From the NCBI GenBank assembly GCA_019059635.1, contig JAGVRJ010000001.1:1302001-1366000 (forward strand): a stretch of DNA of 64,000 nucleotides, written 5' to 3'. The stretch comes from Proales similis. Its lineage: Eukaryota; Rotifera; Eurotatoria; Ploima; Proalidae. The notes below the pieces were generated by a model, which was given only the letters and a program-made list of their open reading frames with translations, searched no databases and was not told the DNA's origin. Positions 33,408 through 43,119 of this stretch are shown in pieces. The position numbers and the translations under genes are program-made. Numbering within the stretch: position 1 is the first letter of the stretch; every line of letters starts with the position of its first letter.

Positions 33408-35050
33408 ATGAGCAGCCAGGAAGCGAGCAGCCGCATTTTGCTCAAGATGCGCTTGGGCACTGAAATTCGCAAGTCGTTCATCCACAACGACGAGTTGACG
33501 TTCAATGAGCTGACCATCACCATTCAGCGCATATTCTCCGACCAGATAAAAGTAACCGACGACTTTGACCTCAAATACACCGATCTAGGTAAACTGCGAC
33601 CTCTCTCGCTTTCTCCTCCAGCCCAGCTTAGCATTGAGTTAATCAAAGAGGGCGACTTGGTCACGATCGCCAACGACTCGGATGTCAATGTGGCGCTGGA
33701 CGAAAGTCGAACTCTGAAGCTCACCATCCACAGTAAGGAGTCCAACAGCTTCATTTGATCCCTCACTCGAATAATCAGAAACAAGTCAAGGGCGCGAACC
33801 AGCCGGAAAAAGATGCTGAGCTGGATCCCAGTGAGATATTGGCCGAACTTAAAGCCCTTCGAGCCGGATTCGACCGATTTCTCAGCAAATTCGACCGAGT
33901 GGTGAAAATCGATAAACTCAAGACTGAAGGTAGGCAGATTAGGGCTGTTCCTTTCTTTTTGAGGGGCTTTTTTCATCGTTATATAGCTTCAGCAAAAGCC
34001 GAAGAGAAGGTGTCAGAGAGTGCGGAAGCAGTTGTAAATCACGTTCTGAAAAGCGAAATTCACCGCGAATTCGACCCGTTGAACCCACCAGCTTCTGAGG
34101 CGCCGGCTCAGTCAGATACGCTGCAAAAGCTCAGAGGTAAGCGGCCATAAGGGACTTGAAGAATATTGAAGATCTTGAAATCGATCAAATTAAAGGCCAA
34201 GCGTCACGATCGCAGACTCCCGAGTCGATTGTTTCAAACGAGTTCGCTCAAAGCACTCGCTCAGTGGATGGCAGCTACATTCAATCAACTGATCAGCGGC
34301 TTAATGGCCACGCACAATCAAACGCCGCTCCCTCCGGGCCGTTTCAGCAGCAGATGACACCTCAGCAGGTTCATCCACAGCTGAATCAGTTTCAAGCTCC
34401 AACCGATGCGCAATTCGCACCGCACCACCTACAGCAACAGCAGCAGCAATTTCAGCAGCATCAGCAGCAGCCGTCGCAGAACCAGTCAGTTTATCAACAG
34501 CCTCAAAACCAGCAACAACCCGCCTTTGCTCAGCCGGCACAAATGCCGCAAGCAAGATCATTTCAAGCAAACAACCAACAGCAGGTGGGAGCTCCAGGTC
34601 CCTTTTTTTCCGCTTCCAATCAACCTGGCCAGCCGGGTATCAGACCAAACATGGCCTCGCAAGCTCCCCAAGGCGGCCCCCAATTTCCCAATCAATTTCA
34701 GCCGCCTAATCCTCAAGGCCAGGTGAGCTGAGCAGAAGATTAAATCAAGAACTGCTTGCTAAAATAGGTCAAAAAAGGCCATTCAAAGGGACGCCGATCA
34801 AAAGATGATGTTGGCACAGCAGCAACAATATTTCCAACATCCTCAAGTACCTCAGCCACAGCAAGCAGTACAGCTTGGCCCGCAGGCTGGCCCACAGCAG
34901 GCACAACAACTCTTACAGCAGCCACCGGCTGGCATGGGAGCGCCCGGCGGGATGCCTCCTCAGTCGAACATAAATCCTTATTCGAGGCCGCCCAATTCGT
35001 CTCTAGTTCGTCCGCCCTCTGCCACTCTTTACACGCCTGGCTACAAATAA
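33408..35050 (+). CDS. TFG: TFG, trafficking from ER to Golgi regulator
   Basis: Predicted 443 residues; exons 33408-33588, 33649-33732, 33786-33929, 33987-34136, 34196-34722 and 34805-35050 (444 codons). TFG forms oligomers at ER exit sites and organises COPII carriers. The N-terminal PB1 domain has the basic side (ILLKMRLGTEIRKSFIHNDE) and the acidic OPCA-like side formed across a splice (KYTDLEGDLVTIANDSDV). A coiled coil follows (PSEILAELKALRAGFDRFLS), then a Pro/Gln-rich tail with NPYSRPP near the end, like NPYARNRPP in human TFG, closing TPGYK (human GPGYR). Acceptor choice for exon 3 was fixed by frame. The 3' end is about 155 bp from the stop codon of the EF-hand gene on the other strand, so their 3' UTRs may overlap. 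Confidence 0.93.
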
Positions 35051-35206
35051 CCAATTGATTGTTCATCATTTTGACGTGCTTGATTTTAGTCGATTTTCAA
35101 GTGACTTGCAAAAGGAATTTATTTGAATAAAAAAAAAGACCGGGAATAAAAGAGCTGGTAAATTAAAATTTGGTGTAAAAAAGCCGTATTGAGATGATTG
35201 GGTCGG

Positions 35207-35571
35207 TTATTGTAAAAATTCGTACAACTCGCTATCGGATAGTTTGCCGTCTCCTAAAATGCAAATGAAAATGACTGGCGAATGAGAGCAAAAGTAATGT
35301 GAACTGACTGTTCTTGTCGATGAGCTCAAACAGATTGGTAACGTCGATCGGTCTAAGGTTGAGCTGTTGGCCCATCTGACCGTCGCTCAGGTAGCCTGCA
35401 TCTGGAATTTTCTCGGTCGGAATGAATGCACTGCTAAAGAGACGGTTGTGTTGGTCCATGGCCTGGTCTGGTGGCTGCAGCTTACCGTTTTTGGAGACGA
35501 GCAGGCGCCGCTGCGACAAAGTATAGCCAGCCACACAATGCCAGAATAAGAAGCCTCCGAATGAACCACAT
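35207..35571 (-). CDS. Small secreted EF-hand protein next to the NPF gene
   Basis: Predicted 85 residues; exons 35486-35571, 35309-35433 and 35207-35253 (86 codons). Residues 1-22 are a strong signal peptide (MWFIRRLLILALCGWLYFVA start). A dibasic KR (28-29) is encoded across the first splice, where a phase-2 intron of 52 nt divides the Arg codon. Residues 30-67 lead into a canonical 12-residue EF-hand loop, D68-x-N70-x-D72-x-K74-x-x-x-x-E79, with the second splice inside the loop; LYEFLQ then ends the protein. It should be a secreted calcium-binding protein or a small prohormone-like precursor. An uninterrupted frame also reads through the first intron, but it has no in-frame ATG before the signal peptide region and would discard the signal peptide. 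A TATA-like TATTTAAGG lies about 60 nt upstream. No family name can be given. Confidence 0.7.
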
Positions 35572-36394
35572 TGACGCTTCAATTAGCTTCGAATTGCTTT
35601 TGTTTGTTTTTTCTAATAGTCTTAGATGCGGCCTTAAATAGGAGGATGAGCGCCCCCACACGCAATTATTGAATGAATTGTTGTTTATTTAGGCTGGAAT
35701 TTAATCATTCAACGTTTTCCCTCTTGAACCTATTTCTCTCTCACTCGGTGGCTTCCTTGGCTAGATCTTCATCATTCGCCTCCTCTCTAAATCAATACAC
35801 TATGAATGCACATCAACCATCATCATCATCATCATCATCATCAACAACAACAACAACAAGAACACCATCATCAACATTTGCATCAACGCATACACACACA
35901 CGCACAATGCGCAGAGGAGCACACTCGAAAACAAACAACGCAGTACACACTGAAGCAAGGAAGCAAGCAGTATTGAACACGCTAATTGTATTGAAAAGGT
36001 TCATTTAATTCATTACGTACACGCAAGCTCTGTGTGTAAGACAATCTCACGAGAGCCGAGCGAGCACTACTCTTCTCAAAACTGTCGAATAGAGAGCGAA
36101 CAAGAGCGAAGAATTGAATTTATTCAATTTGCAATTCATTTATTTGTCGTCCATTTATTGATTAATGCAAACTTCTTGGTGGAAATTTTTACTGTTGGCT
36201 AACTTGGCTTAAATTGGTCGTTCTACTGAATTTGAATAGAATCGATCGCCCTAAATACTCGACCGATTCAATAAAAGGCATAAACCACATGAAGCAATTG
36301 ACGATGATGATTGACTAGTGACATGGAATTTGAGATTCTCTAGTGGTGACGCTTTTGCACATTAGCAGCAATCGGAGAAGTGGCCGCAATAGGG
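35572..36394. other. Spacer between the two EF-hand precursor genes
   Basis: It holds the promoter of the smaller gene (minus-strand TATTTAAGG at 35632-35640) and an ATC/CAA trinucleotide repeat at about 35818-35870. Minus-strand AATAAA copies near 36138-36143 and 36270-36275 are read on the wrong strand or uncertain for the NPF gene. No other coding gene seen. Confidence 0.45.
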
Positions 36395-36826
36395 TTAATC
36401 CAGTCTGGGCCGATATTCGGCGGCATTAACAAATTCGTCGAATGCAATTGAGCCGTCGCCATTTTGATCAATGTAGTCAAAAAGCATCGGATAGACAAGT
36501 CGGTTCTCTTCAGCTGGCATTTCATGCTTTTGACTGGCAAATTTCAGCCAGGCCTGCGGCATCAAATTGGCTCGTTTGCCGAATCTAAGAAAATTGCGTT
36601 GAATGAATTTCAATCGAGAACTTAATCGAATGGCAGCTCACCTCGGTCTGCCGACGATCATGTAGTAGTTGTGCAGTTCTTGAAGATATTTCTCCACTTC
36701 TTGGGGACTCTTGAATTCTTTGGGAACTTTTGGTGGACTTGGGTACTCGGTGGCGTCAATCTCGACGAGCACTACAGACAAAAAGATGCCGAATACAAGA
36801 AGCATGCTGAATTTAATGTTTGACAT
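36395..36826 (-). CDS. NPF: Neuropeptide F precursor with a C-terminal EF-hand
   Basis: Predicted 124-residue prepropeptide; exons 36642-36826 and 36395-36584 (125 codons). Residues 1-25 are a signal peptide (MSNIKFSMLLVFGIFLSVVL core). The NPF peptide is residues 26-63: it starts TEYPSPP, contains KEFKSPQEVEKYLQELHNYY and ends VGRPRF, followed by the GKR amidation and cleavage site (64-66). NPF/NPY peptides act on rhodopsin-class receptors to control feeding. The phase-2 intron that splits the Arg codon of RPRF (AG|A) is at the classic conserved position of NPY/NPF genes. Unusually, the precursor does not end in a plain spacer: residues 67-124 contain a canonical EF-hand loop, D101-x-N103-x-D105-x-S107-x-x-x-x-E112, flanked by helices (YPMLFDYI and FDEFVNAAEY), before the stop. 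An acceptor-like site at about 36858 implies a 5' UTR intron. Confidence 0.9.
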
Positions 36827-37862
36827 TATTCGCTCTGTTCCCTTTTGCACTGAATATCTAAAACAACGGAATAGCATCATATTGGGCACCAAAGTCTACG
36901 GCCAAAGACGCAATTAAATGACAAAAAAAAGGAGAGAGGAATGATCAAGAAAGAAGAATAATCGGGAAAAACAACAATTCCTCTTTAAATACCATTTCGC
37001 TGAAACCTGATTGTTCTGATAGGAGCAGAATTGACAACAGGAAAAGGACTTTGATTCTAATGGCCGCTGGTTCGGTGATTCAAATGAAATTCAAATGCCT
37101 GAGAGATGTCGCATGATGCTGATTTAACAGACATTTATTCGATTTTCGTTATGCTCGTCTCAAGAGGCTCGATCAGTCTCTATTTATAAGGAACAGACTA
37201 TACCCTTTGGTAATCGACAAGGCCCTTAAACCCGATCAAATCTTCTGAACGTTAATTGCATTCATGCCGTCTATTGTCGCATTTAATCAAATTTTGAAAT
37301 GGCAAAAATGAGAAATTTACTGAGGGGAGGGTCGCCCTAAGCCGCGTTGATTGAAATGAAAAACAACCTACGTACGAGTGCTACAATGATGCTGATTATG
37401 TTAGACAACGAGGATGGCGGAGGTGAAGATATTCAGTAAACAATCAAGCGAATTGAGGCGTGAACGGCAAATAAAACTAATTTTTATAGGTTTCCTTTCT
37501 GCGGCCTACTAATGAAATGGCAAACGCAACGAACGGATTCTTACTTGACCAAAATTGTGTGTTTATGGTCTGTTGCGGCACGTGGAATAAAATTTCTAAC
37601 TTCCTGGTGTAGCTAGCGAGTAAGGCTAGTTGTAGAACGAAATAAGGCTAAATAGAAAAAAATCCCAATGAACCTCGCGTTAGAGGCAAAGATTACTCGC
37701 AGCACTAGTTTAGTCGATTCTAGTCTTATCTCTTCTCTCCTAAGAGTAAAGAAGAGTAGATATCTAGGCAAATAGAAATGGTGACGCCATTAGGCCATCG
37801 AGCAACTAGTTCTTTCACTAGAAGCAATTTTAAAGCTTAGAACTAAGTGCATAGAACTAGAG
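36827..37862. other. NPF upstream region
   Basis: Divergent spacer between the NPF gene and the first CLN8 gene. A minus-strand TATA box lies at 37181-37188. An acceptor consensus at about 36858 suggests that the NPF 5' UTR is spliced. No coding gene was recognised. The 37.6-37.86 kb part is rich in short CTAG/TTAG words. Confidence 0.5.
37181..37188 (-). promoter_or_regulatory. TATA box, probably of the NPF gene
   Basis: Minus-strand TATAAATA (context CTTATAAATAG), about 355 nt upstream of the NPF start codon. With a spliced 5' leader this spacing fits a tissue-specific TATA promoter. Confidence 0.45.
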
Positions 37863-38806
37863 ATGGATAGGACTTGGTTGATTGGATCGATTTCAAAATG
37901 CCTTGAAAGCTCATGTGACACGAGCAGCAGACTGCTGGTTTCTGCGCTTGTTTTTCTCATCTGTTTGGTAATCTACTTGCTGAGCATGCTCTTCTCCGCA
38001 AACCTATTCAATGCGTACAAGTAAAATTGCTTTTAAAAGTGCCGTCTTTAAGAGAGATTTTAATACAAACTGTCCAAAGAGCTTTAAACTTAAAAGAGAG
38101 AATGTTCTGGAACTTGGCTATCGTTCGCTCCGTCTACGGAGGCCTGGGCGCGCTCTTTTCTGCCTACGAACGTTTCTTCGATTTGCCACTCAGCGAGGAC
38201 ATGCTCGAAGGCAAAAGTGGCTTCTCTTCTCTCCTCATTGCTGCTCATCTGGGCTTTTTTCTCTTCGAATGCAGCGCTCAGACTCTGTTCGATATCAAGT
38301 TCAATACATTCAGCAAAGCGCTGCACGTTCACCATTCGCTTGGTGAGCAAATTTGCCATTGCTAATTTCGAACCAAACTAACGCTCTCCTAAAATACTTT
38401 CTTACCCCTGCCAACTAATGAAGCCCTGATAGGGTACATGCTAATTAGCTACTATGAAGTGAATCACTACCTGGGCATTTCGGTCTTCATTCTGGAAATG
38501 AGCACGCCCTTCTCTTGCATCTCCTACTGTCTGATAAAGGCCGGCATGGAAAAGAGCGCCCTGTGGAGAGCGAACCAATTTGTGCTGATTCACGTATTTC
38601 ACATGCGCTCGCTGCTTGAATGCGTCATGTGCTATCAAGTGTACCGGCACTGGGATCGTCTCCGCCTTCTGCCTTGGCCTCTAATGCTCAATCAGGTCGG
38701 TGGCCTACTGGTAGTCACCTTTTTGCTCACGCCCTACTGGCTCTACAGAAAAACTGAGCAACTGTTCAAGCCAGTCGATTCTAGTGCTCGCTCCAAGACA
38801 AATTGA
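37863..38806 (+). CDS. CLN8: CLN8-like TLC-domain membrane protein, copy 1
   Basis: Predicted 264 residues; exons 37863-38020, 38080-38342 and 38433-38806 (265 codons). CLN8 is a multipass ER/ER-Golgi protein that helps load lysosomal enzymes into COPII carriers; loss causes a human neuronal ceroid lipofuscinosis. Shared blocks: ERMFWNLAIVRSVYG against human [33 protein letters not shown] against LEMSTPFTCVSWMLLKAG, and TPYWLYRKTEQLFKPVD against NPYWTHKKTQQLLNPVD. Several hydrophobic segments are visible, the first at about residues 24-46. Human CLN8 ends in a KKRP ER-retrieval signal; this one ends SARSKTN, without a dilysine. A second, similar gene follows 278 bp downstream in the same direction, so this is a tandem duplication. 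Confidence 0.88.
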
Positions 38807-39084
38807 GCAAATAAAATTCGTCATTTGACTGGCTTATCAGTGAATTGTTCGCTTCTACCTCGGCTCAATGTAGCTCGGAAACGATGCATCAAGAAAAAGA
38901 TAAAACAATCCAGGCGGGTGGATTTTGGCGAAGGTCGCTAAATGTGACTTGCGCCAAGTGAGCACGAGACGATAAGGCTAAAATAGATTGTTTAAATGCG
39001 ACAGGATCTAGACGATTTGGATGGGCTTAAGCGAGCAATTTTTCTTTTAATTATAGGAAGGGATCGTCTCGAAGACCTAGAGAC

Positions 39085-40070
39085 ATGGCATTTCTAAACG
39101 AATTGTGGCGTCAAATGCTGGGAGACGACGTATTTTACCGGGGCGAGCTCGAGCTGAAAATGACTGCGACCGGGAAAGTTGTCATTCCGTGTCTTTTCTC
39201 TCTCGTCTGTTTGGCAATTTTCAACGCAAGTGGCATTCTATTTAACCTATTGTCTTCCACTTATCGGTAAGCCGACGAAAATCGAAATTCTGCCAGTTGC
39301 TCAAATCCGCTCATTTGTCTTGCCCCTCAATTTTGAAGCGGATTAGCCAGAAAAGAGCAGATGTTCTGGGATTTGGCTGTAGTCAGAGGTGTTTACGGCA
39401 CAATAGGCACTCTGTTCTCCGTCTACATCCGATTTGTTGACGAAGAGGCCAGCAGACATGTATTGCATTCAAAGACCGAGCTAACTTACCTAATTGTTCT
39501 GGCGCATCTCGGCTTTTTCATATTCGAATGGTCGGCGCAGATCTGCTTCGACGTGAGTTTCAAGACATTCAACCGAGCCTTGCACGCGCATCATCTAATC
39601 GCCTTAATGGGCTTCCTAACCACCGCTCTAGACGACGCCAGTAAGTAGATGATTCCCTTCGCCCCCTCTCTCTCTCTCTATCTGTTTTTCGTCTCTTTAA
39701 CTTCCATTTCCATTTTCAAGGCCATTACTATGCAATTAGCGCCTTCATACTTGAGCTGAGCACCCCCTTCTCCTGCATTTGCTATTGCCTGATTAAGTCG
39801 GACTTGTCAGACACGCTGCTGTGGAAAGCGAATCAACTGGTGTTGATTCACACGTTCCACATACGATCGGTGCTCGAGTTCTCTCTCATTTGGGACTACG
39901 TAAAGCACTTTGACATATACACCCAAGTGTCGCTGCTCTGGAATCTGACCAACATCTGTGGTCTGCTGCTGGTCACGTTCTTCCTCACGCCCTACTGGAC
40001 GTTCAGGAAAACCGAGCAGTTTTTCACTCACAGTGACTTTAGTCTCAATGAAGCGAAAAAAGTCCAATAG
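39085..40070 (+). CDS. CLN8: CLN8-like TLC-domain membrane protein, copy 2
   Basis: Predicted 277 residues; exons 39085-39266, 39339-39640 and 39721-40070 (278 codons). The splice between exons 1 and 2 gives STYRGLARKEQMFWDLAVVR, very close to [20 protein letters not shown] of human CLN8 and closer than copy 1. Other blocks: HAHHLIALMGFLT against VIHHLFAFLGFLG, LELSTPFSCICYCLIKSD and TPYWTFRKTEQFF. It ends EAKKVQ; the lysine pair is at -4 and -3 from the C-terminus, which could act as a dilysine-type ER retrieval signal, unlike copy 1. Intron positions match copy 1: both have introns after the first membrane segment and before the LE(M/L)STPFSC block. AATAAA lies near 40190. Confidence 0.9.
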
Positions 40071-40290
40071 AGCTGTCCCGTCCCATGCCCTGAAACCATC
40101 AAACTGCCAGCGCTGCCTGTATCTCTGTTGTATTTGTAGTTCAGCCGACTGGCATTCAACTGCATTTAATTTAACCAAAACTCAACAAATGAATAAACTC
40201 AACTAATAATAAATTAGAGCGCAACGAGAGAGGGGAAAAGAGAAATGTGAGTGAGAATAGTGAGAGGATATTAACAGTTGAGACTGGAGC

Positions 40291-41104
40291 TCAATGAAGA
40301 AGAAAAGAGAGAAACAAAGCGGCCGAGATTAGACTCAATTGATTTGGACCTGTTTGAAGGCCCGATGATACAAGGATCGAGACGTTGCGAAGAACAAAGT
40401 TCGGCTGGTCTGGATTTATGCACTGATAGACGCCCTCGTCGTCTTTTGACTCGATCAGGGTGTTGAGGAAATAGGTGTGAAACGTGGCACTTGGTTCGGA
40501 CGCGCGCGAGTACAGTGCCGACGAAGAATAGAGAAGCTCTTGTGCACTCGGTGCGGCGCCTTCACCGTTCTGGACTCGGCTTCGGTCCGAGTCCGATTTA
40601 TCCACGTGCACAAAAAGCTTGTACTTATCTTTGGTTGTAATGTTGCCGTAGCTAAAAGACGAGTCAGATCGGGCCAGCAAATAGGCGGACAGCTGCAACA
40701 CTCACCTGACGATGTTCATGCGGCCTTTCTTGTCCAGAAAATACCAGTCGAGCTCGTAGGAAGGTGAGGAGTCGACCGCACGGCTGTCATACGATCGGCC
40801 GTACTGTTGATGATTTGAACGACGATCGAGCTGATAGAGCGGCTCGCGGCCCCGACTGGGTCCAGGCATTCTTCGATCCAGCGTAGGCTCATACCAGCAC
40901 GAGATGTTCACTGTCTCACCAATGCGAGCATGAATCACCTGCTTGACGTTTCGCTTCACTCGTTCGATCGAGCCATCTTCCAAACCAACTCATCTCAGAT
41001 TCCGTTTAGAACTAGTCAACTACACAATACTTACGAGGCAGTCGGAGCGTGAGCGCCAAGTCCACAACTTGGACAACGAACGCCAACAGTTGAACTATTC
41101 TCAT
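40291..41104 (-). CDS. Single Ig-domain surface protein, probably GPI-anchored
   Basis: Predicted 233 residues; exons 41035-41104, 40706-40976 and 40291-40651 (234 codons). Residues 1-20 are a signal peptide (MRIVQLLAFVVQVV start). One Ig domain follows, with the first cysteine in VNISCWYEP, the core tryptophan in ELDWYFLDKKG, and the second cysteine in the DxGxYxC motif (SKDDEGVYQCINP). The loop between strands is unusually long and rich in Arg, Ser and Gly, with an RGREP and a QNGEGAAPS stretch. The last residues form a hydrophobic tail (LSLISAALFLSFLLH) with no charged residues after it, typical of a GPI-attachment signal. It is likely a neuronal or epithelial surface recognition protein; I cannot name an ortholog. 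The upstream side opens onto an 8-kb gene-free interval. Confidence 0.75.
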
Positions 41105-43104
41105 TGTTTAAAAGCCGGCCGACAGGTCTCTCTAGCTAACTAGCTCGACTCTTCGAGCATTTCATATCAGTCGCGAGAATTCTAAATCGCCAGCTAGCAA
41201 TCAGAAATGATTAGAAAGATTAGAAATGGCAAGACACTGTTGTTCGAGCGCGTCGGTTAGATTGCGTCGATAGATCAGTTGATGAGAAGAAAATCCAAAG
41301 CAAACATAAACAAATTAAACCAACGCCAGAAGACGATGATGGAGAAATTCGAAATAATGCTTTACACATCTCAGGGGCACGAACGGTCATCTTGGCCGAT
41401 TGAAAGCGATGATCGTTACACTGCGCTCGCAGCCATAAACACAACTGCACCGCATGAGCTCGTTCTTAACAAAGGTAATTTATTCACATGCGGTCGCCGC
41501 TTTAGGACTGGCCTGCTCATGATCTGGGCTTTTGATCGCAATTTTGTTGTTTTGCCTGCCTACTCGATTGCAAATGCTTGTGGCTCGCCATGTTTGCACA
41601 AACCGCAGGCGATCGTGTCTCGTTAGGGAGCGGCACAATAGAGAGCGCCGCCTTGGCCATTTGAATATTGTTAAAGAAGCGCATGTGGGCCGGCGCGATC
41701 TGGAAATCTCAAAACTGGTAAATTGGCGCTCAAGCACTTTCGACTAGGCTGTCCGCTGCTCTGATAAGCACCGCAGCAGACATTTACGATTGGCTTGAGT
41801 AACGCTGGCAAAGCGCCTGCCAGTGTTGCGCCTCTCTCTCTCTTAATTGAAATTCTGTGTGCCATTCAGACTTTATGATGAGTTAATCAAGCCATTAATT
41901 AATGATAAAGAAAAGAAAAAATCTTCATTATCACGCAGCTGACTCTTATTTAAGATTCAATGTGAGCGCACTCGTTGGCTAACTTGAAACGATCGGGCCA
42001 GTCGGTCAGGCGCTTCGACCGCTCAATTGCTCGATCATCATCATCATCATCATCGTAGAGGCACTCGAATTGAAGTGCGCCTGATCAAGCCGCCACTTAC
42101 TTCTCGTGCGAGCTTATTCGCACCACCAGCCGCTGCTGTTGATCTGCGCCTGGACCAACTGATCGCTTGTGTCTGCATTAAATTGATCGTCAGCACGTCA
42201 ATCACACACTCACTCACAAAAGCCGAAATCAGCTCAATTGAGGTGATCGAGGTAAAATCGGGAGACTGAAATGAAATCGAGAGACATTCGCCTATCGAGG
42301 CAGCAGCCAGAGGAAATTAAAGTTGCTCGCCTCGAGTTTGCTCGAGGTCAGATTGGCTGGCTGGCTGGCTCGATTGTTTGTTCCTTTTAAAGATCTTGGC
42401 ATCGTTTATGGTTCAAGCCATGGTCAATAAACATGCTTAGAAACAAAATAGAAAGAGAACAAATGAAGCTGATTGGCAAACTGATGCCGGTTGCAATTGT
42501 AGTGGATGGTGTCGGCGATGACTTGTCGGAGGCCGGAGTTAATCGTGCGAATTATGTAATCGTTTGGCATGGGCTTGGCTTTCTTGCGCCGCATCCTCCT
42601 ACAACTGCGCTGCACGCTATTGCAGACACGAGGCATCGCGTTTGAATAGATTACGGAGGAAAACAAGGCAATTAATTGACCGGATCGCGCCTTATTTAAA
42701 AATTCTCGTTCTCGACAGAGTCTGAAGGAGCCCGAGCAGCAGTGGCGTCGTCGCTCAATGAGTATGCAACGATTAGAGAAAACAACAATCATTGACTTGT
42801 GTCGGAATAGAGATCTTCTTGGCTTAGATACACGCACAGACAGCGTTCGCAATGCGCGCAGACTCGTAGAGGTCGAGGAGGAGCACGCACGCTGCCAACA
42901 ACGAAAAGGAAAGAGAAACGATCAAACATGGCCAAACAAGCGGCACTGGCAAAGACGCAAAACGGATGGCGAACACCAACACAAATGACAAGACTCGACA
43001 AGAACTAGTGGTTGGAAATTAGATGATAACAAGAGAGAGAGAGAGAACTCAATCATGAAGAGGACGATTGCGGAGAAGGGAGAGGAAGAAGGAGAAGAGG
43101 AGGA

Positions 43105-43119
43105 GGGGGGGGGGGGGGG
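43105..43119. repeat. 15-nt G homopolymer
   Basis: A run of 15 G at the end of a GA-rich tract. Its exact length is prone to sequencing error, and it could form a quadruplex. Confidence 0.7.

Noticed and set aside
35434-35485. Reading straight through the first intron of the small EF-hand gene, or an 18-nt micro-intron there
   Set aside because: Read-through has no in-frame ATG upstream and loses the signal peptide; removing 18 nt leaves a stop codon. Removing 52 nt (GT...TTTAG) joins signal peptide and EF-hand in frame.
36827-36892. An N-terminal extension of the NPF frame
   Set aside because: It would start from a non-ATG codon and crosses an acceptor-like site; the ATG at 36826 opens a clean signal peptide.
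42424-42852. 142-codon frame in the gene-poor interval
   Set aside because: No domain, no splice partners, odd composition; likely chance.
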